NCBI RefSeq assembly: GCF_014839805.1
Contig: NC_051126.1
Coordinates: 2,116,609-2,180,608 of the forward strand
Direction of reading: 5' to 3'
Source of the DNA: Manduca sexta
Lineage: Eukaryota > Arthropoda > Insecta > Lepidoptera > Sphingidae
DNA: 64,000 nucleotides
Shown: one piece after another, positions 22,745-35,165 of the stretch
Layout of the letters: every line of letters starts with the position of its first letter
How positions within the stretch are numbered: position 1 is the first letter of the stretch
Notes under the pieces: generated by a model
Database searches by the model: none
Told to the model about the DNA's origin: nothing
What the model saw: only the letters and a program-made list of their open reading frames with translations
Program-made: the position numbers and the translations under genes

Positions 22745-23065
22745 TACCTCGGTAGCGTACTGTACTGCGAACGTGGTACGGCAGCGCTCTAACGGCCCGA
22801 GTTCGAATCCTAGCTCGGGCGAAGTGATATTTGAGTTTTTCTGCTAAGTATCAGCCCGGAATCTGGAATTCGTGTCCGATATGGCGATAGACTCGCCCCC
22901 TATCATGTTATGAGACAGAACACACTTGACGAAATGTGGGTGCCCTGGCTGAGTCTCTGCGATAAAGGCGATAAAGGCGTGATGTGTGGGTGATACATCA
23001 TCAGCCATAGCTTGTCCATTGTTAAACATATGCTTTCCCTTTTTAAAGTTTTTCACACCGACCTA
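22745..23065 (+). mobile_element. SINE-B, best-preserved copy
   Basis: tRNA-like head 'CGGTAGCGTACTGTACTGCG' with a clean box B (GAGTTCGAATCC, about 22799). The body follows: 'GATATGGCGATAGACTCGCC', 'CCCTATCATGTTATGAGAC' and a short GCGATAAAG duplication (22969-22977 and 22978-22986). Confidence 0.8.
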
Positions 23066-23504
23066 CCATAAATTACTAGTATTCAAAAACCTCCTGCATT
23101 GATCAGTACCTATATTGGCAAACATAAAATAGTATTAATGATCCGAATACACCGTTTACAAAAACAACAACTATTTCAAAGCCAGGACACAAACGCAAAA
23201 GCAATTACAGAAAGCTAAATGAATACTAGATCAATCCCGCCGCAATCCGCTTTGATGGTGACCACTGTAATTGACCTTCTTGCGTCAGCTTTACTGGTTT
23301 TAGTATGGTGGATCTTTGTTATTAATAATTAAAACTAGAGGTATAAAGTACTGGTGTAGCATTTTGTTTTTTTTATTGTGGATCGACAAAGTGGCTCCAC
23401 AGCACCTCATGGCAAGCGAAGTGAAGACCAAAAAAGTTGCGACTGGAAAAATATACAAGCATCCCCGGACGAAAAAAGATAAACGTCTGAGTAAACCCAG
23501 TTAT
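23066..23504. other. Unassigned DNA
   Basis: The part from about 23376 carries 'GCACCTCATGGCAAGCGAAG', a common-repeat phrase also seen near 38225; no gene. Confidence 0.45.
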
Positions 23505-23690
23505 TAACCGACTTACACAAAGAGGAGGTTCTCAATTCGAATATTTTTTTTATGTTTGTTACTTCACAACTTTCGACTGGTTGAACCGATTTTAATTTTA
23601 ACCGATTCTATTTTTATTTAAAATCTGGTGCTTCCCGTGTGGTCTCATATCATTGCTGTTGGACCCTTAACCGGAGATACATCAGGAAAC
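23505..23690 (+). repeat. Unclassified dispersed repeat start
   Basis: 'TTAACCGACTTACACAAAGA', then 'GGAGGTTCTCAATTCGA' and 'CTGGTGCTTCCCGTGTGGTC'. I recall this pattern from many moth sequences; there is no second copy here to test it. Confidence 0.45.
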
Positions 23691-24179
23691 TTAAAATGAC
23701 GACGTCAACTATGATGTCAACGTCTACTTGGTTTTTACTTGTTTTGAATGCGGTTTTTGAACCCAAGTTCGCCGTTTTGCGTGTCAATACATCTCGGTGT
23801 TCACCACGCGGACGGTGTCCACAGAGAGATGCTCTTGAGTCCCGAGTCCGCGGCACATTACCGTTAATGCCAGACCCGGGACACATTACCATCTTCACAC
23901 CTCAAGCCTACGTTACATCTAACTTTGTTATCCACTGGACAGTTTAATGTACTTTGCTTGTTTCAGATTGGTGTGAAAAACATTTATGTATGTGTTTTTT
24001 TGGGTTATTTTTAAAGTAGAGAGAGGAACGAGCAAGTGGCCTATGACGGTAAATGATTAATGCTAACTATAACATCCATTATATCAACGGAATTATCGAA
24101 GCGTTGCCTTTCTTTGAGGTAGGAATAGGCTCATATAGGTATATGCTACCTTTAGTCTGTTTGTATATCGAATCAAGTA
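23691..24179. other. Unassigned DNA
   Basis: Opposed 82- and 102-codon frames overlap at 23639-23947 in a GC-richer block, with no recognisable domain. The mutual overlap suggests composition, not coding. Confidence 0.4.
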
Positions 24180-24339
24180 TGCAGCTTTCCTCACGACGTT
24201 TTCCTTCACCGTTAAAGCAAGCGATAATTCACAAAGAATACACACATAATTTTAGAAAAGTCAGAAGTGTGTGCCCTTGTGTTTTGAACCTGCCAACATT
24301 CATCTCGGCAGTCCGTTCCACAACCAACTAGGTTATCAA
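24180..24339 (-). mobile_element. SINE-A, tRNA half only
   Basis: The tail half is missing. It retains 'TTTTCCTTCACCGTTAAAGC' through the head with box B and box A complements. Confidence 0.82.
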
Positions 24340-24529
24340 CTGGGTAGTTTATGGTTTTTTAACTGGATCTTCTCGGAATCGAACCTCAGACTGGAAAAAT
24401 AAGTCTCCACACCTATAATACAGAATGGAGATCTGTGTTTTATTACCACGTGAGAATGCTGAAATTTATATCAGTTTTTCGATTTAGAGAACACAAAGGT
24501 GGCAAGGAATTGGCATTGTTTTGTACAGG

Positions 24530-24790
24530 CACGCAATGTGACTCCACTGCCCCTGATGGTAAGCGGAGTGGGGTCCAATAGAATGACTGACGAGAGATGA
24601 TTACCTCTCTGCAGTCGACACAATTATGCCGGCCTGCTGGAACCGGATATACACAGGCTGATCCCGAATATGCACAGGCTGATCCCGGAACGCAACACAC
24701 TTACGTGAGCCAATATGGCGGGTTTTAACACCTGATATACGGTGGTCGCTATCCGGGCGAGTATGAAATATATATTAAACCAGCAAAATG
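24530..24790 (+). repeat. Family C repeat, nearly complete
   Basis: Sense reference copy: 'CTGATGGTAAGCGGAGTGG', 'CTGCAGTCGACACAATTATG', a 'CACAGGCTGATCCCG' block present twice, 'TATGGCGGGTTTTAACACCT', 'ACGGTGGTCGCTATCC' and an AATATATATT end. Confidence 0.78.
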
Positions 24791-25575
24791 TGCTGGAATT
24801 GGCACAAATCGCTGCCCATCTTGGGAAGAAATAAACTTGGAGTTCGATGTGTTTTGTCCTACTAGGTATTTAGTACAAAAGCCGTATAATATTCAAAATC
24901 AAAACACGTTTGAATTAAGAATGAGAATTTTCTATGAAAACTTCACTTCAAAGCTGATTCAAATCGAAGTTTGCTGAGCCATATTGGTCGCTAACCTAAT
25001 AAATAAGAATGAAATACGCGTCCACGAACCATATCGCTGCATCCGAAAGGGGGTCAATAACCCCCCCACCCTTTCATCCCGTAGGAAAAACTCTGCAAGA
25101 TATGGTAAACTTTATAATGGAAACACACGTACACGTTTTGTGCCCTTGAGATTAAAAAGACTAAATTGTATTTCTTGTATCATTTATTAATGATATTCAA
25201 ATTTAAAAGTAATTTATGCTCACATCTCTGAAAATGAATAACTTTAAGAATGATAATTTATTAATCACTTAGTTATAAGACATTTTAATTTAAATTCATT
25301 TTACGTTCTGAAAAAAATGCATGTAAAAGAATCTAAATAAAAAAGGCTATAAATCTATAGTAATATTAATATTTCGCTGAAATTGATTGATTGAATTGGA
25401 CGTTTGTTGCTTGCTATAGATGCCGGAACGTCAAAAAACCGAGACGTTTCGGCAAGTATCTTGCGCCATATCGGAATGTCCTTGACTACAACAATAAACA
25501 ACTTTTATGGAATAAAAAGCGACATTCCCACTAAACTGTCAGATGCTCCACTATTAGAAAACAAGTTTCTCACAA
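24791..25575. other. Unassigned AT-rich DNA
   Basis: No gene or repeat recognised; short frames only. Confidence 0.5.
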
Positions 25576-26610
25576 AGTGTTAAAACTTGCTATAGTAGCC
25601 TACTTAAGTGGACCCCGTTCCGGAATCAGCCTAAGTATATCCTGTACCAACAGGCCGGCATAATTATGTCGACTGTCAACAGATAATCATCTCTCATTAG
25701 TCGGCATTCTATTACACCCCACTTCACTTACCATCAGGAACCGTGTAGGCCCCACAGACCGGCATATTTGTGTCGACTGTCAACAGATAATCATCTCTCA
25801 TTAGTCGGCATTCTATTAGACCCCACTTCACTTACCATCAGGAACCGTGTAGGCCCCACAGACCGGCATATTTGTGTCGACTGTCAACAGATAATCATCT
25901 CTCATTAGTCGGCATTCTATTAGACCCCACTTCACTTACCATCAGGAACCGTGTAGGCCCCACAGACCGGCATATTGGTGTCGACTGTCAACAGATAATC
26001 ATCTCTCATTAGTCGGCATTCTATTACACCCCACTTCACTTACCATCAGGAACCGTGTAGGCCCCACAGACCGGCATATTTGTGTCGACTGTCAACAGAT
26101 AATCATCTCTCATTAGTCGGCATTCTATTAGACCCCACTTCACTTACCATCAGGAACCGTGTAGGCCCCACAGACCGGCATATTAGTGTCGACTGTCAAC
26201 AGATAATCATCTCTCATTAGTCGGCATTCTATTACACCCCACTTCACTCACAATCAGGAACCGTGTAGGCCCCACAGACCGGCATATTTGTGTCGACTGT
26301 CAACAGATAATCATCTCTCATTAGTCGGCATTCTATTACACCCCACTTCACTTACCATCAGGAACCGTGTACGCCCCACAGACCGGCATATTTGTGTCGA
26401 CTGTCAACAGATAATCATCTCTCATTAGTCGGCATTCTATTACACCCCACTTCACTTACCATCAGGAACCGTGTAGGCCCCACAGACCGGCATATTTGTG
26501 TCGACTGTCAACAGATAATCATCTCTCATTAGTCGGCATTCTATTACACCCCACTTCACTCACAATCAGAAGCAGTGTGATAACATTGTTATGCCCGTAC
26601 AAAAAATTTA
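25576..26610 (-). repeat. Family C repeat expanded by an internal tandem array
   Basis: The left flank (GTGTTAAAACTTGCTATAG, 'CGTTCCGGAATCAGCC') and right flank (CAGTGTGATAACATTG, 'TATGCCCGTAC') are ordinary minus-strand family C sequence. Between them the internal segment is amplified (see 25653-26580). Confidence 0.85.
25653..26580. repeat. Tandem array, 104-bp unit, nine units
   Basis: Units start at 25653 (diverged), 25757, 25861, 25965, 26069, 26173, 26277, 26381 and 26485 with exact 104-base spacing. Each has GGCATA, GTGTCGACTGTCAACAG, ATCATCTCTCATTAGTCGG, a C/G variant in ATTA(C/G)ACCCC, and GGAACCGTGTAGGCCCCACA. Units are nearly identical. Unit 26173 and the last unit share the rare CACTCACAATCAG variant, a mark of unequal exchange or conversion. 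The period is not a multiple of three and I see no coding frame. Confidence 0.97.
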
Positions 26611-27680
26611 AAATAAAAGTCTCATCGACTCGACAAAGTCCCCATCAGCGTGGAATGAATTCCCGATAGTATTTCGTGTCCGTGTGTAGCGAGCGTGGCG
26701 CAAAGCTATGCATTCGTGGAGTGGTCATATTCTCGCTTCGTTAGGTCCGCGAGGGCGCCCGGCGCGAGAAGGGTTTTTGTCTACTCAAAGGAATGGGGAA
26801 ATCTGCGCATTTCAACTTTTTTTTTTGTTCCTACTCTACATCTTCGTACTTGGCGGTATTTTTAGTTAATTAAAGGATGTGATGTGATGTGATAAATAAA
26901 TGTTCGTGTTTTAAACGAACAAAGTTGGTTTGCAAAGTTTGGTGGAGTTGTTAGAGATTGGGGTGTTTGTTTTTCTAATGGAAAATACTTAATGAAGTGG
27001 AGTATTTAACTTAATAGTAATTAAGTAGACTGGAAAGAAAATAGTTGATAGATTAAATAGAGATTTTATTATTTATTCAATCTTTAATTAATGGCTGTTC
27101 TCGCCAACCAAAGAGAACTATGCCGTCTATGTATACCACAAAATATATTTTTGTTACTGAACTCTTAAGTATTAAGAAAAATACATAAAACCTCAAAGTT
27201 GTTCATAAAAAAAATACACGTCGAATTGATAACCACCTCCTTTTTTGAAGTCTATGCTGTTATTTCTAAAATCGAATATATTCCAAATTCAAAAACAAAA
27301 CCCGTTCCAAATACGAAAATCTTCAGAAACGGTACGCTCATTTCGAGTCAAAGAGTCCACCAAATCAGCATCGAATATGTAAACAACAAGAGATCGCGCC
27401 GTAAACGTGCGCAATTAAGGCGTCAAACGTTTCCAGAAAGGGGTGGGTCTTCTTGCGGAAAATTGGCACACGTTTCCAACCCCAACGGACTTAACACTGT
27501 CAGCACAATTGTGTCTGAAGTAACCGCTTCATTTTGTATTCGCACCTTCAGACCGAGAATGAAAATTACTGAGTTACCTGAGCAGCGTGTAATATTGAAA
27601 TAGAACGAATGTTGTATCAATGATGCGGGTTTGATGGCGTTTTTATAATTACATTTAAATTATGGATATGGTAACAAGAA
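26611..27680. other. Unassigned DNA, including a 134-codon frame
   Basis: A GATGT-type short tandem lies near 26876-26893. The plus frame at 27199-27603 is open for 134 codons in mixed-composition DNA with no domain recognised. It could be chance or part of an exon; I do not call it. Confidence 0.4.
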
Positions 27681-27835
27681 TATAAGAAATTTTGAATGAA
27701 TTGATCCCTCCTAGCCGAATTTTGGCCACGGCGGCCAATCTTAACAAATGTGTGAAAATGTGTGCGCAATACACTGGTGCACTCTCGGTTCCTTCATTCT
27801 CATAGTCCGACGGACAATACGATTCAAAAAACGTA
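27681..27835 (-). repeat. Family I interspersed repeat
   Basis: On the minus strand: 'CGGACTATGAGAATGAAGG', 'TATTGCGCACACA', 'AGATTGGCCGCCGTGGCC' and 'ATTCGGCTA'. These blocks recur in order at 47150-47340 on the plus strand. Confidence 0.72.
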
Positions 27836-28694
27836 TTCAAGTAACTGTCTGACTTATAATAATTATCTAACCAACAACATACATTTTACATTACATTACT
27901 TGAATGTTTATATATTTATAGCATAATTTTTTATCATTTTGTAGCTCACCCTGTATATTTACAATCTCATTCAAGCATCAAGATTCTGATTGAACACAAC
28001 GCATTGCTTCATTTACAATTCGCAGGTAAGTGGAGGCGACCTCAGGGGTTGGGGCGGTTCATCTGAAATTCCTTTTCACCGTATAAAAGTTCCAGCTTGC
28101 ATAGACTGCATGCATCTTGTCGAATACGCCTTCAGGACGAATCAGGAACTAGATTTGTTGGTACGTTATAGAATTTTTGGTCGGAGATTTCTTGTAGTTT
28201 GGCAGTTGGATGTTTTTTGGAAAATGCTATATCCTAGCAGTAGCACTATCTTCACAAGAACTAATCTCAAGTTTGCTGGGTTTTCTGTATTTTTGGTCAC
28301 TTTTTTAACGTATAAAGATCTGAGTTATTGTATGTTTATTATCTTACCATATAAACTATAGATAAGACGATTAAAATAATTGAGTTTTCGAATAAAATAA
28401 ACAAGAAAATCCGAATTTAAAAACGACCAAATTAGCCAACCTACACAACAAGAAAGACACTACGTCATCCCAAAAAACGAATACTGGAGCATAACATGGC
28501 AGCCATAAAATACGTAAATCGTGATGTTTGCGAATTAAACGGAGCGGGACGATACACGGTGACACATGGTCATCAGATAAAACCGGTTTATGTCTTTATT
28601 ATGAAGTTAGCATCTCGTTGTTGGAATAGGATTTGGCGTTTACGGCCTCTGTGTTTTTTTGGGGTTCCGTGAGACTCTTGATAATATATGTTTC
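27836..28694. other. Unassigned DNA
   Basis: Nothing recognised. The 123-codon frame at 27990-28361 has no visible motif. Confidence 0.45.
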
Positions 28695-29015
28695 ATAATA
28701 ATATCAGCGCTATGTTATATACCGTCTCACCGCTGACGGGTCTCCTCAACTACTGAGAGTGAAATCTCATAAGATGTATGCGTGCTTATATATCCTTCTC
28801 ATCATCACAATTCGTTTATTTGTGGGCTTTAGTCTAACAAGCTAGTCAAGTACGGGTTAGCAGACTTCACATACCTTCGAAATTATTGTGGAGAACTTCT
28901 CAAGTTTCCTTAAAATGTTTTTCTTCACCATTAAAATAAGCGACGATTCACAACGAATAATCACATTACTAGAAAATTCGGAGAGGCGTGCCTTTGAATT
29001 TTGAACCTTTAGAAG
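28695..29015 (-). mobile_element. SINE-A, old copy with about 60 bp of foreign sequence
   Basis: Diverged tail and body. At about 28765-28830 an unrelated stretch interrupts the CTGAGAGGGATTAGGCC region. The tRNA head is eroded. Confidence 0.72.
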
Positions 29016-29307
29016 CTTTTGATTGTGAGATGAAATCCTTGTGATCACATGTGGTAAATAGATTTGTTTACTGCATGAATGGACCGGCTGCGATGGACAC
29101 AACCATTTTGAAAGACTTTGCTGCCATGACTGTCATCCGCTCAATAAACTCCCCGCTCATTTGTTTTAAAGATGGTACATTTATGACAATGCACTATTCC
29201 TCTAGTGATGTGAGCTGGCTCTTATTGGCGGTAGTGATAGCTTACCATTATGTAACCAACCACCTCATTAGACTACTTTTATTATAAAAGCAATACATTA
29301 TATTCTT

Positions 29308-29638
29308 AATAATAATAAAAATATCAGTCCTGTATTATATACTGTCTCACTGTTAGGCACGGGCCTCCTCTACTACTGAGAGAGAATAGGCCTTAGTCCA
29401 CCACGCTGACCTAGTGCGGGTTGGTAGACTTCACACACCCTCGAAAATTCCTAATAGAGAATTTCTTAGGTATGCAGGTTTCCTCACGATGTTTTCCTTT
29501 ACCGTTAAAGCAAGCGATAATTTACAAAGAATACACACATAATCTTTTAGAAAAGTCAGAGGTATGTGCCCTTGGGATTTGAACCTGCGGACTTTCGTCT
29601 CGGCAGTCCGTTCCACAACCAACTAAGTTATCGCCGCT
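29308..29638 (-). mobile_element. SINE-A, full length
   Basis: Tail at the left, then the conserved body, the box B complement (GGGATTTGAACC) and the head ending TATCGCCGCTT. Confidence 0.9.
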
Positions 29639-31369
29639 TTATTAAAAACTCTTAAGTCTTACTCTTATTAAACTCGTCTTATTAAAAATTCTAATCCTTC
29701 CAACAAAATAAACCAATCCTACAACTTCAAACGAAAATAATAATTTACCGAACTCCGTTCCAAATACAGTTTCACCCTTGACATTCTCTCTCATTTCCAT
29801 TGCTATAATACAGTCACTTATTCTCGGAGATAGAATAGTTACAAAATATTTATGTTATAACCGAATGTGTGGAACAAAGTAAGGGACGAATATTGAGACT
29901 AAATCTCGAGATTGGGATCTAATGGACATGACCGCTCGATCTTTGTGGTGAAAGTTAAAAACGTTGTTTAAGATTTTTTTATTTGTTTTTATGGAACAAT
30001 AGAACTTTTTTGTGTCATAGGAGCCATAATGCAACGTTTTTTTTTTTAATATAGTTCCAAAATTGAACACACCATATTTATAAAATTTTAAAAGCGTTCT
30101 AGATTTAGAAGGTAAATTACAGCCAGGACAACTGCATTAAAATTCCCTTCGTTATTATTGCCTATCAAACAGCTGTCATTACACATCTATTTGCTTTAAT
30201 AGTAGCATCATCAAACGGACCTATCATAGCGTAAATAAACTGACCAGTATGTGACTCTTTCTTTACTTCTACTCCAACTGATTTTCATACTGCAACATGC
30301 AGGATCTTAATTAAACTAACCATAAAAAATAATTACTTTTAATATCAACACTAACAAGGTGAAAACTTGTTTGTTCTTCACATTTTTTCTACACATGAGA
30401 CCCATTCAGACCAATACAAAGTTCGTTCGACTTTCGTTCGAATTCTTTTGCGTCAACAAACAAAGCAATTAAAACAATTGCAGACAGTATGCTATGCCGT
30501 CAATTGTCAGGTTATAGCATAGTTCCAAGAACTTTTGCGACTGTTCTAATCAGAAAAGAATGTCAAGGAGTATCGTAAGTATAGGAGATATTTTAGGTGT
30601 TCAATTTCATATCTATCAATACTTTATATATAGTACTTTATATATAGTACGCAGTATTTATTTGTATTATCTATCATCGAGTTATACGATTCAAGATTTT
30701 TTCAAATTATATGCTATCATCACATCACTGAAGCGAGAAGCGAGTATTAATATAATAAATAAGAATATTCTCATACCAAAACATTACACGTTAGGACTGC
30801 TACTGCTGCTGCTTATAAACAGAAATACAAACAAGAAAATACATAGAACAAACAAACCGTCAACCGACAGAAATGAACGTGAAAATAAAAAGCATATTCT
30901 TGGTAAACACATAAAAGTGACCATCGACGTCACAAGTCGGGACGTCGCAACGGCTCCATCAGATTAGGTATATCGAAGCGTTAAGCAAAAAGGACGTAAC
31001 GAGCCGAAAACGACTGTGGACGTGCGACGTCCGATGTAATCCAAGCGACCTTCGGACTGAAATGGTCTGAAGGAAATGATAGAAAAAATCTTATCATGCT
31101 CCGTATGAAATGGTGATAGTGTATAGTGAATAGTGAAGTTAAGACAAATGTAGACGTTGAGAAAAATATAATTAATCAATACTAAAGAGAACAACGATGC
31201 ACCTATTAGTAGACCATAGAATGGTAGTTCGTTATTATTAGTTCTGAGATAAGCTCAGCTTAAGAATAGGATTATTTTATTGGGGTTATGCCTCGTCGGA
31301 TTTTGGGTTCTATTTCAATACAGACAGCATTATTTTGTAAAAAAAATTGATTTGAAAAATACCCTTGAC
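29639..31369. other. Unassigned DNA
   Basis: Contains a 135-codon frame (30560-30967) with an AT-driven hydrophobic start, a short duplication ('CTTTATATATAGTA', about 30622 and 30637), and a GC-richer stretch near 30920-31060. No gene recognised. Confidence 0.45.
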
Positions 31370-31475
31370 CATGACTTAAGTCTGATGTGGCGATAGGCTC
31401 CCTATCATTATATCATGGAATATAAATAATCTATGCAATCAATAGATGAGCCAGTTGCGCTTTTAGAAACTTCTT
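31370..31475 (+). mobile_element. SINE-B fragment
   Basis: 'GATGTGGCGATAGGCTCCCT' and 'ATCATTATATCATGGAATA' match the SINE-B body, then 'GAGCCAGTTGCGC'. Confidence 0.55.
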
Positions 31476-33270
31476 CGGATATACCGTGTGCTTATTTATA
31501 TTTCATAGGTTGCTCAAACATAAAATACCATCACATCCAATCCCATAAGAATAGGCAGAGATACATCCATTTCCTCATACGTAAAACGGTATCCTAAACT
31601 TAAATGTCGATTTACAACACCAGTAAACCAACACGAACATTCAGAAACAGAAAAATATACGCAAAAACAAACTCCAACAAAATCTGATCCTGGGCCTTAT
31701 TCGCCGCGTTCTGTCCCATCGAATGTATAAAAACTGGTAAATTATCATACAAAAGACCAGTAAAATTGGAACGCAATCCGCCAACGTCACGTTCCCGATT
31801 CGATGCCGTAACGGATTTTATTTCCCGGAAAATTGGCAAGTCATAATAATGCGCTGAGTCATAAATAAGGATCGACATTGGCCCTCTCAAGGATTTCTTT
31901 TTACGCTACATTTCACTCCTGCTTCTTTCACAACAACTTAGTGCGCCTCGATTGGCGAAATCGGATGCTAAATTGTCGAGCTGTGTTACTTGATTAATTG
32001 AAGATTGTATCTGTGTACAAAAGTAATAAATAAGAGGTCGTATGTCTGTATTGGGGAGACTTTTTTCGAATAATAAAAATGTAGGACGAAAAATCTATTT
32101 CTATTGAAGAGATATTTTGTATTAAAACATAATTACTTTTATAACTGATGGTTACTGATTTTTTTTATTTAAATAGTTTATTTGTCCACAGTTCTTCCAA
32201 TTATAACGGCACATATCACACTAAAACTTGTAGAGACTGTAAAAGAGGACTAGAATATATATATTGCGATAATCTGGTACAAAAATACTCCGTGAATCCT
32301 AAATGGACTAATTTCACCTCTGCAACCTTTGACTAAACATACGTTATAAAGTTTGAAACTCAGCATCTATGTGGTAATAAAAAGTGATTTATTTTTACGT
32401 GTTTAAGTAGGCCAGTACTCCATGGTCTTTCTTTTCCAAGAGACTGTATAAGTACGGCGGCCGTCTTTAATTCAATACTATTGTGCACATGCTTGAAGGA
32501 CATTGCTGAATACTGCTTGCGATTAGTCACAATATCTACCCCTTGTAGTGTTATGTACCATATTTTTATTTGATATTATGTGTAGACAAGGTATTCCTTG
32601 GAGCTTCCATCACGACATATACCTTTTTAGATAAAAAGGTTCAGTTCTGTTATTCGTAGCAAATTTCATCGAAATCCGTCTAGCTACCTTTACTTACTGT
32701 AGTGTATGCGGACACAGCGGTGAGGGTCATTCGACCACCGACCGTGGCGGAGTGATCTTGTGCGTTGTGTGATCCATACCTATATGTAGTATTATAAATA
32801 AAAAGTGTTTTATTAACGCCATAGTCATCACACTTACTTCCAAGTAAGATACTGCTACACTTCACATTTTGATATTATTAGTAGAAAGTAGACTCAGACC
32901 GAATTGCTCGACGCATTGTTGATATAGAAATATCTTCAACCAAACTCTAAACTAATCCGCTATTCTATCCAACGAAAACAAACCCGGGATAGACATTTGC
33001 TCTCGGTTATTGGTGACATATTTTATACCCTGTTTATACGTCTCCAAACATCACAACGCATTGTCAACCGACGAATCTCGTCGGCTGTTTGAGAAATTTA
33101 TTGTTACCGACGAAAAAAAACTTCTTTATGTGCGCGAAAAAACTTCAGGTACTTATAGCTCCCTACTGAAATATCGGATGTAGAAAGTTAAAAATGACGT
33201 AATAACATTATGTATTTATATCGAGTGGTGATTTTACGGCGTTTTGTTTAGTAGCTTGAGGGTTATGCTT
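31476..33270. other. Unassigned DNA
   Basis: CpG-bearing non-repeat stretch near 31690-31880. Elsewhere AT-rich with no gene recognised. Confidence 0.45.
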
Positions 33271-33330
33271 TTTTAAATCATTATCATCAGCCACATCAAG
33301 TCCATTGCTGAATGCCGGCCGCTTTTCACA
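33271..33330 (-). repeat. Possible RTE-type LINE 3' end
   Basis: 'CATTATCATCAGCCACATCA' followed by 'AGTCCATTGCTGAATGCCGG' resembles the reverse complement of an RTE 3' end (C-terminal codons then GATGAT repeats), as at 42620. Confidence 0.45.
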
Positions 33331-34940
33331 GGTCCCTCTGGAAATCTTTATAGTTAGTCTATCACCAGTGGTTTTTATTAACTGTTTTATAAACATTTTT
33401 TGGTGTAAACTCTTCCCTAATTTTTATGGAGGTTTGGATTATAGCTTACGCGAGCGTAATAAAGATTCATGGGTCCCTAGGGATTATTTGTTAGTTAAGA
33501 TGCACCATAATGTGCTTACCTTGTGCCTCGGAGATATTAAGGAATCCAGTTTATCATTATATCGCATACAGCATTACTGTATCATTGACTATGGTATCAC
33601 AACTATAATGAAACAAATGTTTATTTAATAAAATAATATAAGAAAAAATCTTTCACGTTTTTATTTCTTTTTGCCTTCCAACTGAAGTTCTAAAAAAACC
33701 AATTTCTTTCAGATTTTATATTGATCAAACAGTTGTTTGAATGTAGTTACATTCATAAATTTACCAAGGATCTACGAAAAGACGGCTAAGAATTTTAATA
33801 AATAATCCTTGAACCGTGACATAATACATGTTTTAATATAAAAGGTGTAATGAAGGTGATATTGAAAAGGTTATTATTAAATTAAAAGGTTTGTGTGTAA
33901 CAGCTGTTTACTCAGAAAGTTTTACAGCTAACGGTTCGAAATTTTACACATTTTCATTTTCAAAGGGATGCAAGAAAACTTAGGCAACATGTTGTTTTTA
34001 ATCGAAATAATACGCAGTATTCGAAAGTTTTTAATAAATTTAAGTATCAAAATCATTGGTTAAATTAAGGACAGTTTTCTCTTCTATTGAATTATAAATT
34101 GCACAATCACTTCAACAGATCAAGATCTTAACAAACAAGCTCACATTTGAAATCTTTAAATGTATATAATTTAAATTCTCCTACATTTCCTTAACATACT
34201 TCCGCACTATCAAACCGACACCAATTAAATATCATCAAATGCGCCGTCACAATCGTGCCGGAAACTTTGCCAATTCCGGTCGAGTTTACCGGTTATCCGG
34301 CCGGCCGATCGCAAATATCTTAGCCCGACGTAGGCTCGTTGTATGGGCCCTTTGTTTTGCGGAATTACATTCATAGTGGCCTTATGGGCAAGATAAAGCT
34401 GTTGCCGGCCATTTCGTCCGTTTTCGCTTGGACGAAATTAGCTCGCCGACTGATTATCTCCGTCTCTTGCTACTCTTTTATCCTTTACTGCTGCGTTTAT
34501 TCGCGTTTCCTTCCTTGTAGTGCGGATTTTGTTTTGTGACTGTTAGTGATTTTAGTGGGTTTAGCAAAAATTTTAATTGTAATTATTGCGTTAAGAGAGG
34601 AAATCATTTTGGTAACCCTGTACAAAAATATACGAAAACTGAATACGAAAAGCAATAATATTTTGATAAAAAAATATATATTTTAATAATCTCCGACAAA
34701 AAAAACGTGTAAAAAGAAAAAAATATATGTATTTTTTAAGGCGTCTTTTTATCCTTGCAGTCTGCAGTTCGGTAGTACCGACCTACCTATTGGATTTTTT
34801 TATCAGATTATTTAAAAAGATTGCGCTAGCACAACCTACATTGTTTTAGCGACTTTTGTAATGAAAAAGGCTTGGCACGCAGAGGAAGCCGCTATCGATT
34901 ACTCGCATATGTACATTTTTGTGTCGCTCTGATGTTGTAA

Positions 34941-34942
<2 letters not shown>
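33331..34942. other. Unassigned DNA with a CpG-rich block at about 34230-34500
   Basis: The block has several CCGG sites ('GGTTATCCGGCCGGCCGATC') in otherwise AT-rich DNA and is not repeated here. The 107-codon frame at 33305-33628 is partly repeat-derived. Confidence 0.45.

Positions 34943-34982
<40 letters not shown>
34943..34982 (+). repeat. AT microsatellite, about 20 units
   Basis: Uninterrupted alternating AT for 40 bases. Confidence 0.97.
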
Positions 34983-34986
<4 letters not shown>

Positions 34987-35064
34987 GCTGTCGTGTTTGG
35001 TATCCTTACGATTTTTATGGAAAGATGTATTGAAATATATCGTCATATATTATATGATGCCATG

Positions 35065-35165
35065 CTTATCTCTACGCCACCCCGAGGTTGACTGGTAGAG
35101 AATGCTTATGACATTAAATCCGCCTGTATATATTTGTATATTAAGTGCAATAAATAAATATTTTT
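35065..35165 (+). repeat. Family G 3' end repeat
   Basis: 'CACCCCGAGGTTGACTGG', 'TAGAGAATGCTTATGACATT', 'AAATCCGCCTG', ending AATAAATAAATA. Compare 20895 and 62700. Confidence 0.6.

Noticed and set aside
22745..22815. Functional tRNA gene
   Set aside because: Box B is good, but the sequence continues into a SINE-B body and the acceptor and anticodon stems do not pair convincingly.
23639..23947. Opposed 102- and 82-codon frames as genes
   Set aside because: Complete antisense overlap in a GC-richer block and no recognisable domain in either.
25653..26580. Tandem array as a CRISPR array
   Set aside because: Units are contiguous 104-bp copies with no variable spacers; the genome is eukaryotic.
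27199..27603. 134-codon plus-strand frame as a gene
   Set aside because: No domain, signal or splice context. Partly overlapped by a 65-codon antisense frame; too weak to call.
30560..30967. 135-codon plus-strand frame as a gene
   Set aside because: The start is AT-driven Tyr/Ile/Leu-rich and includes a local DNA duplication; the basic tail resembles nothing I know.
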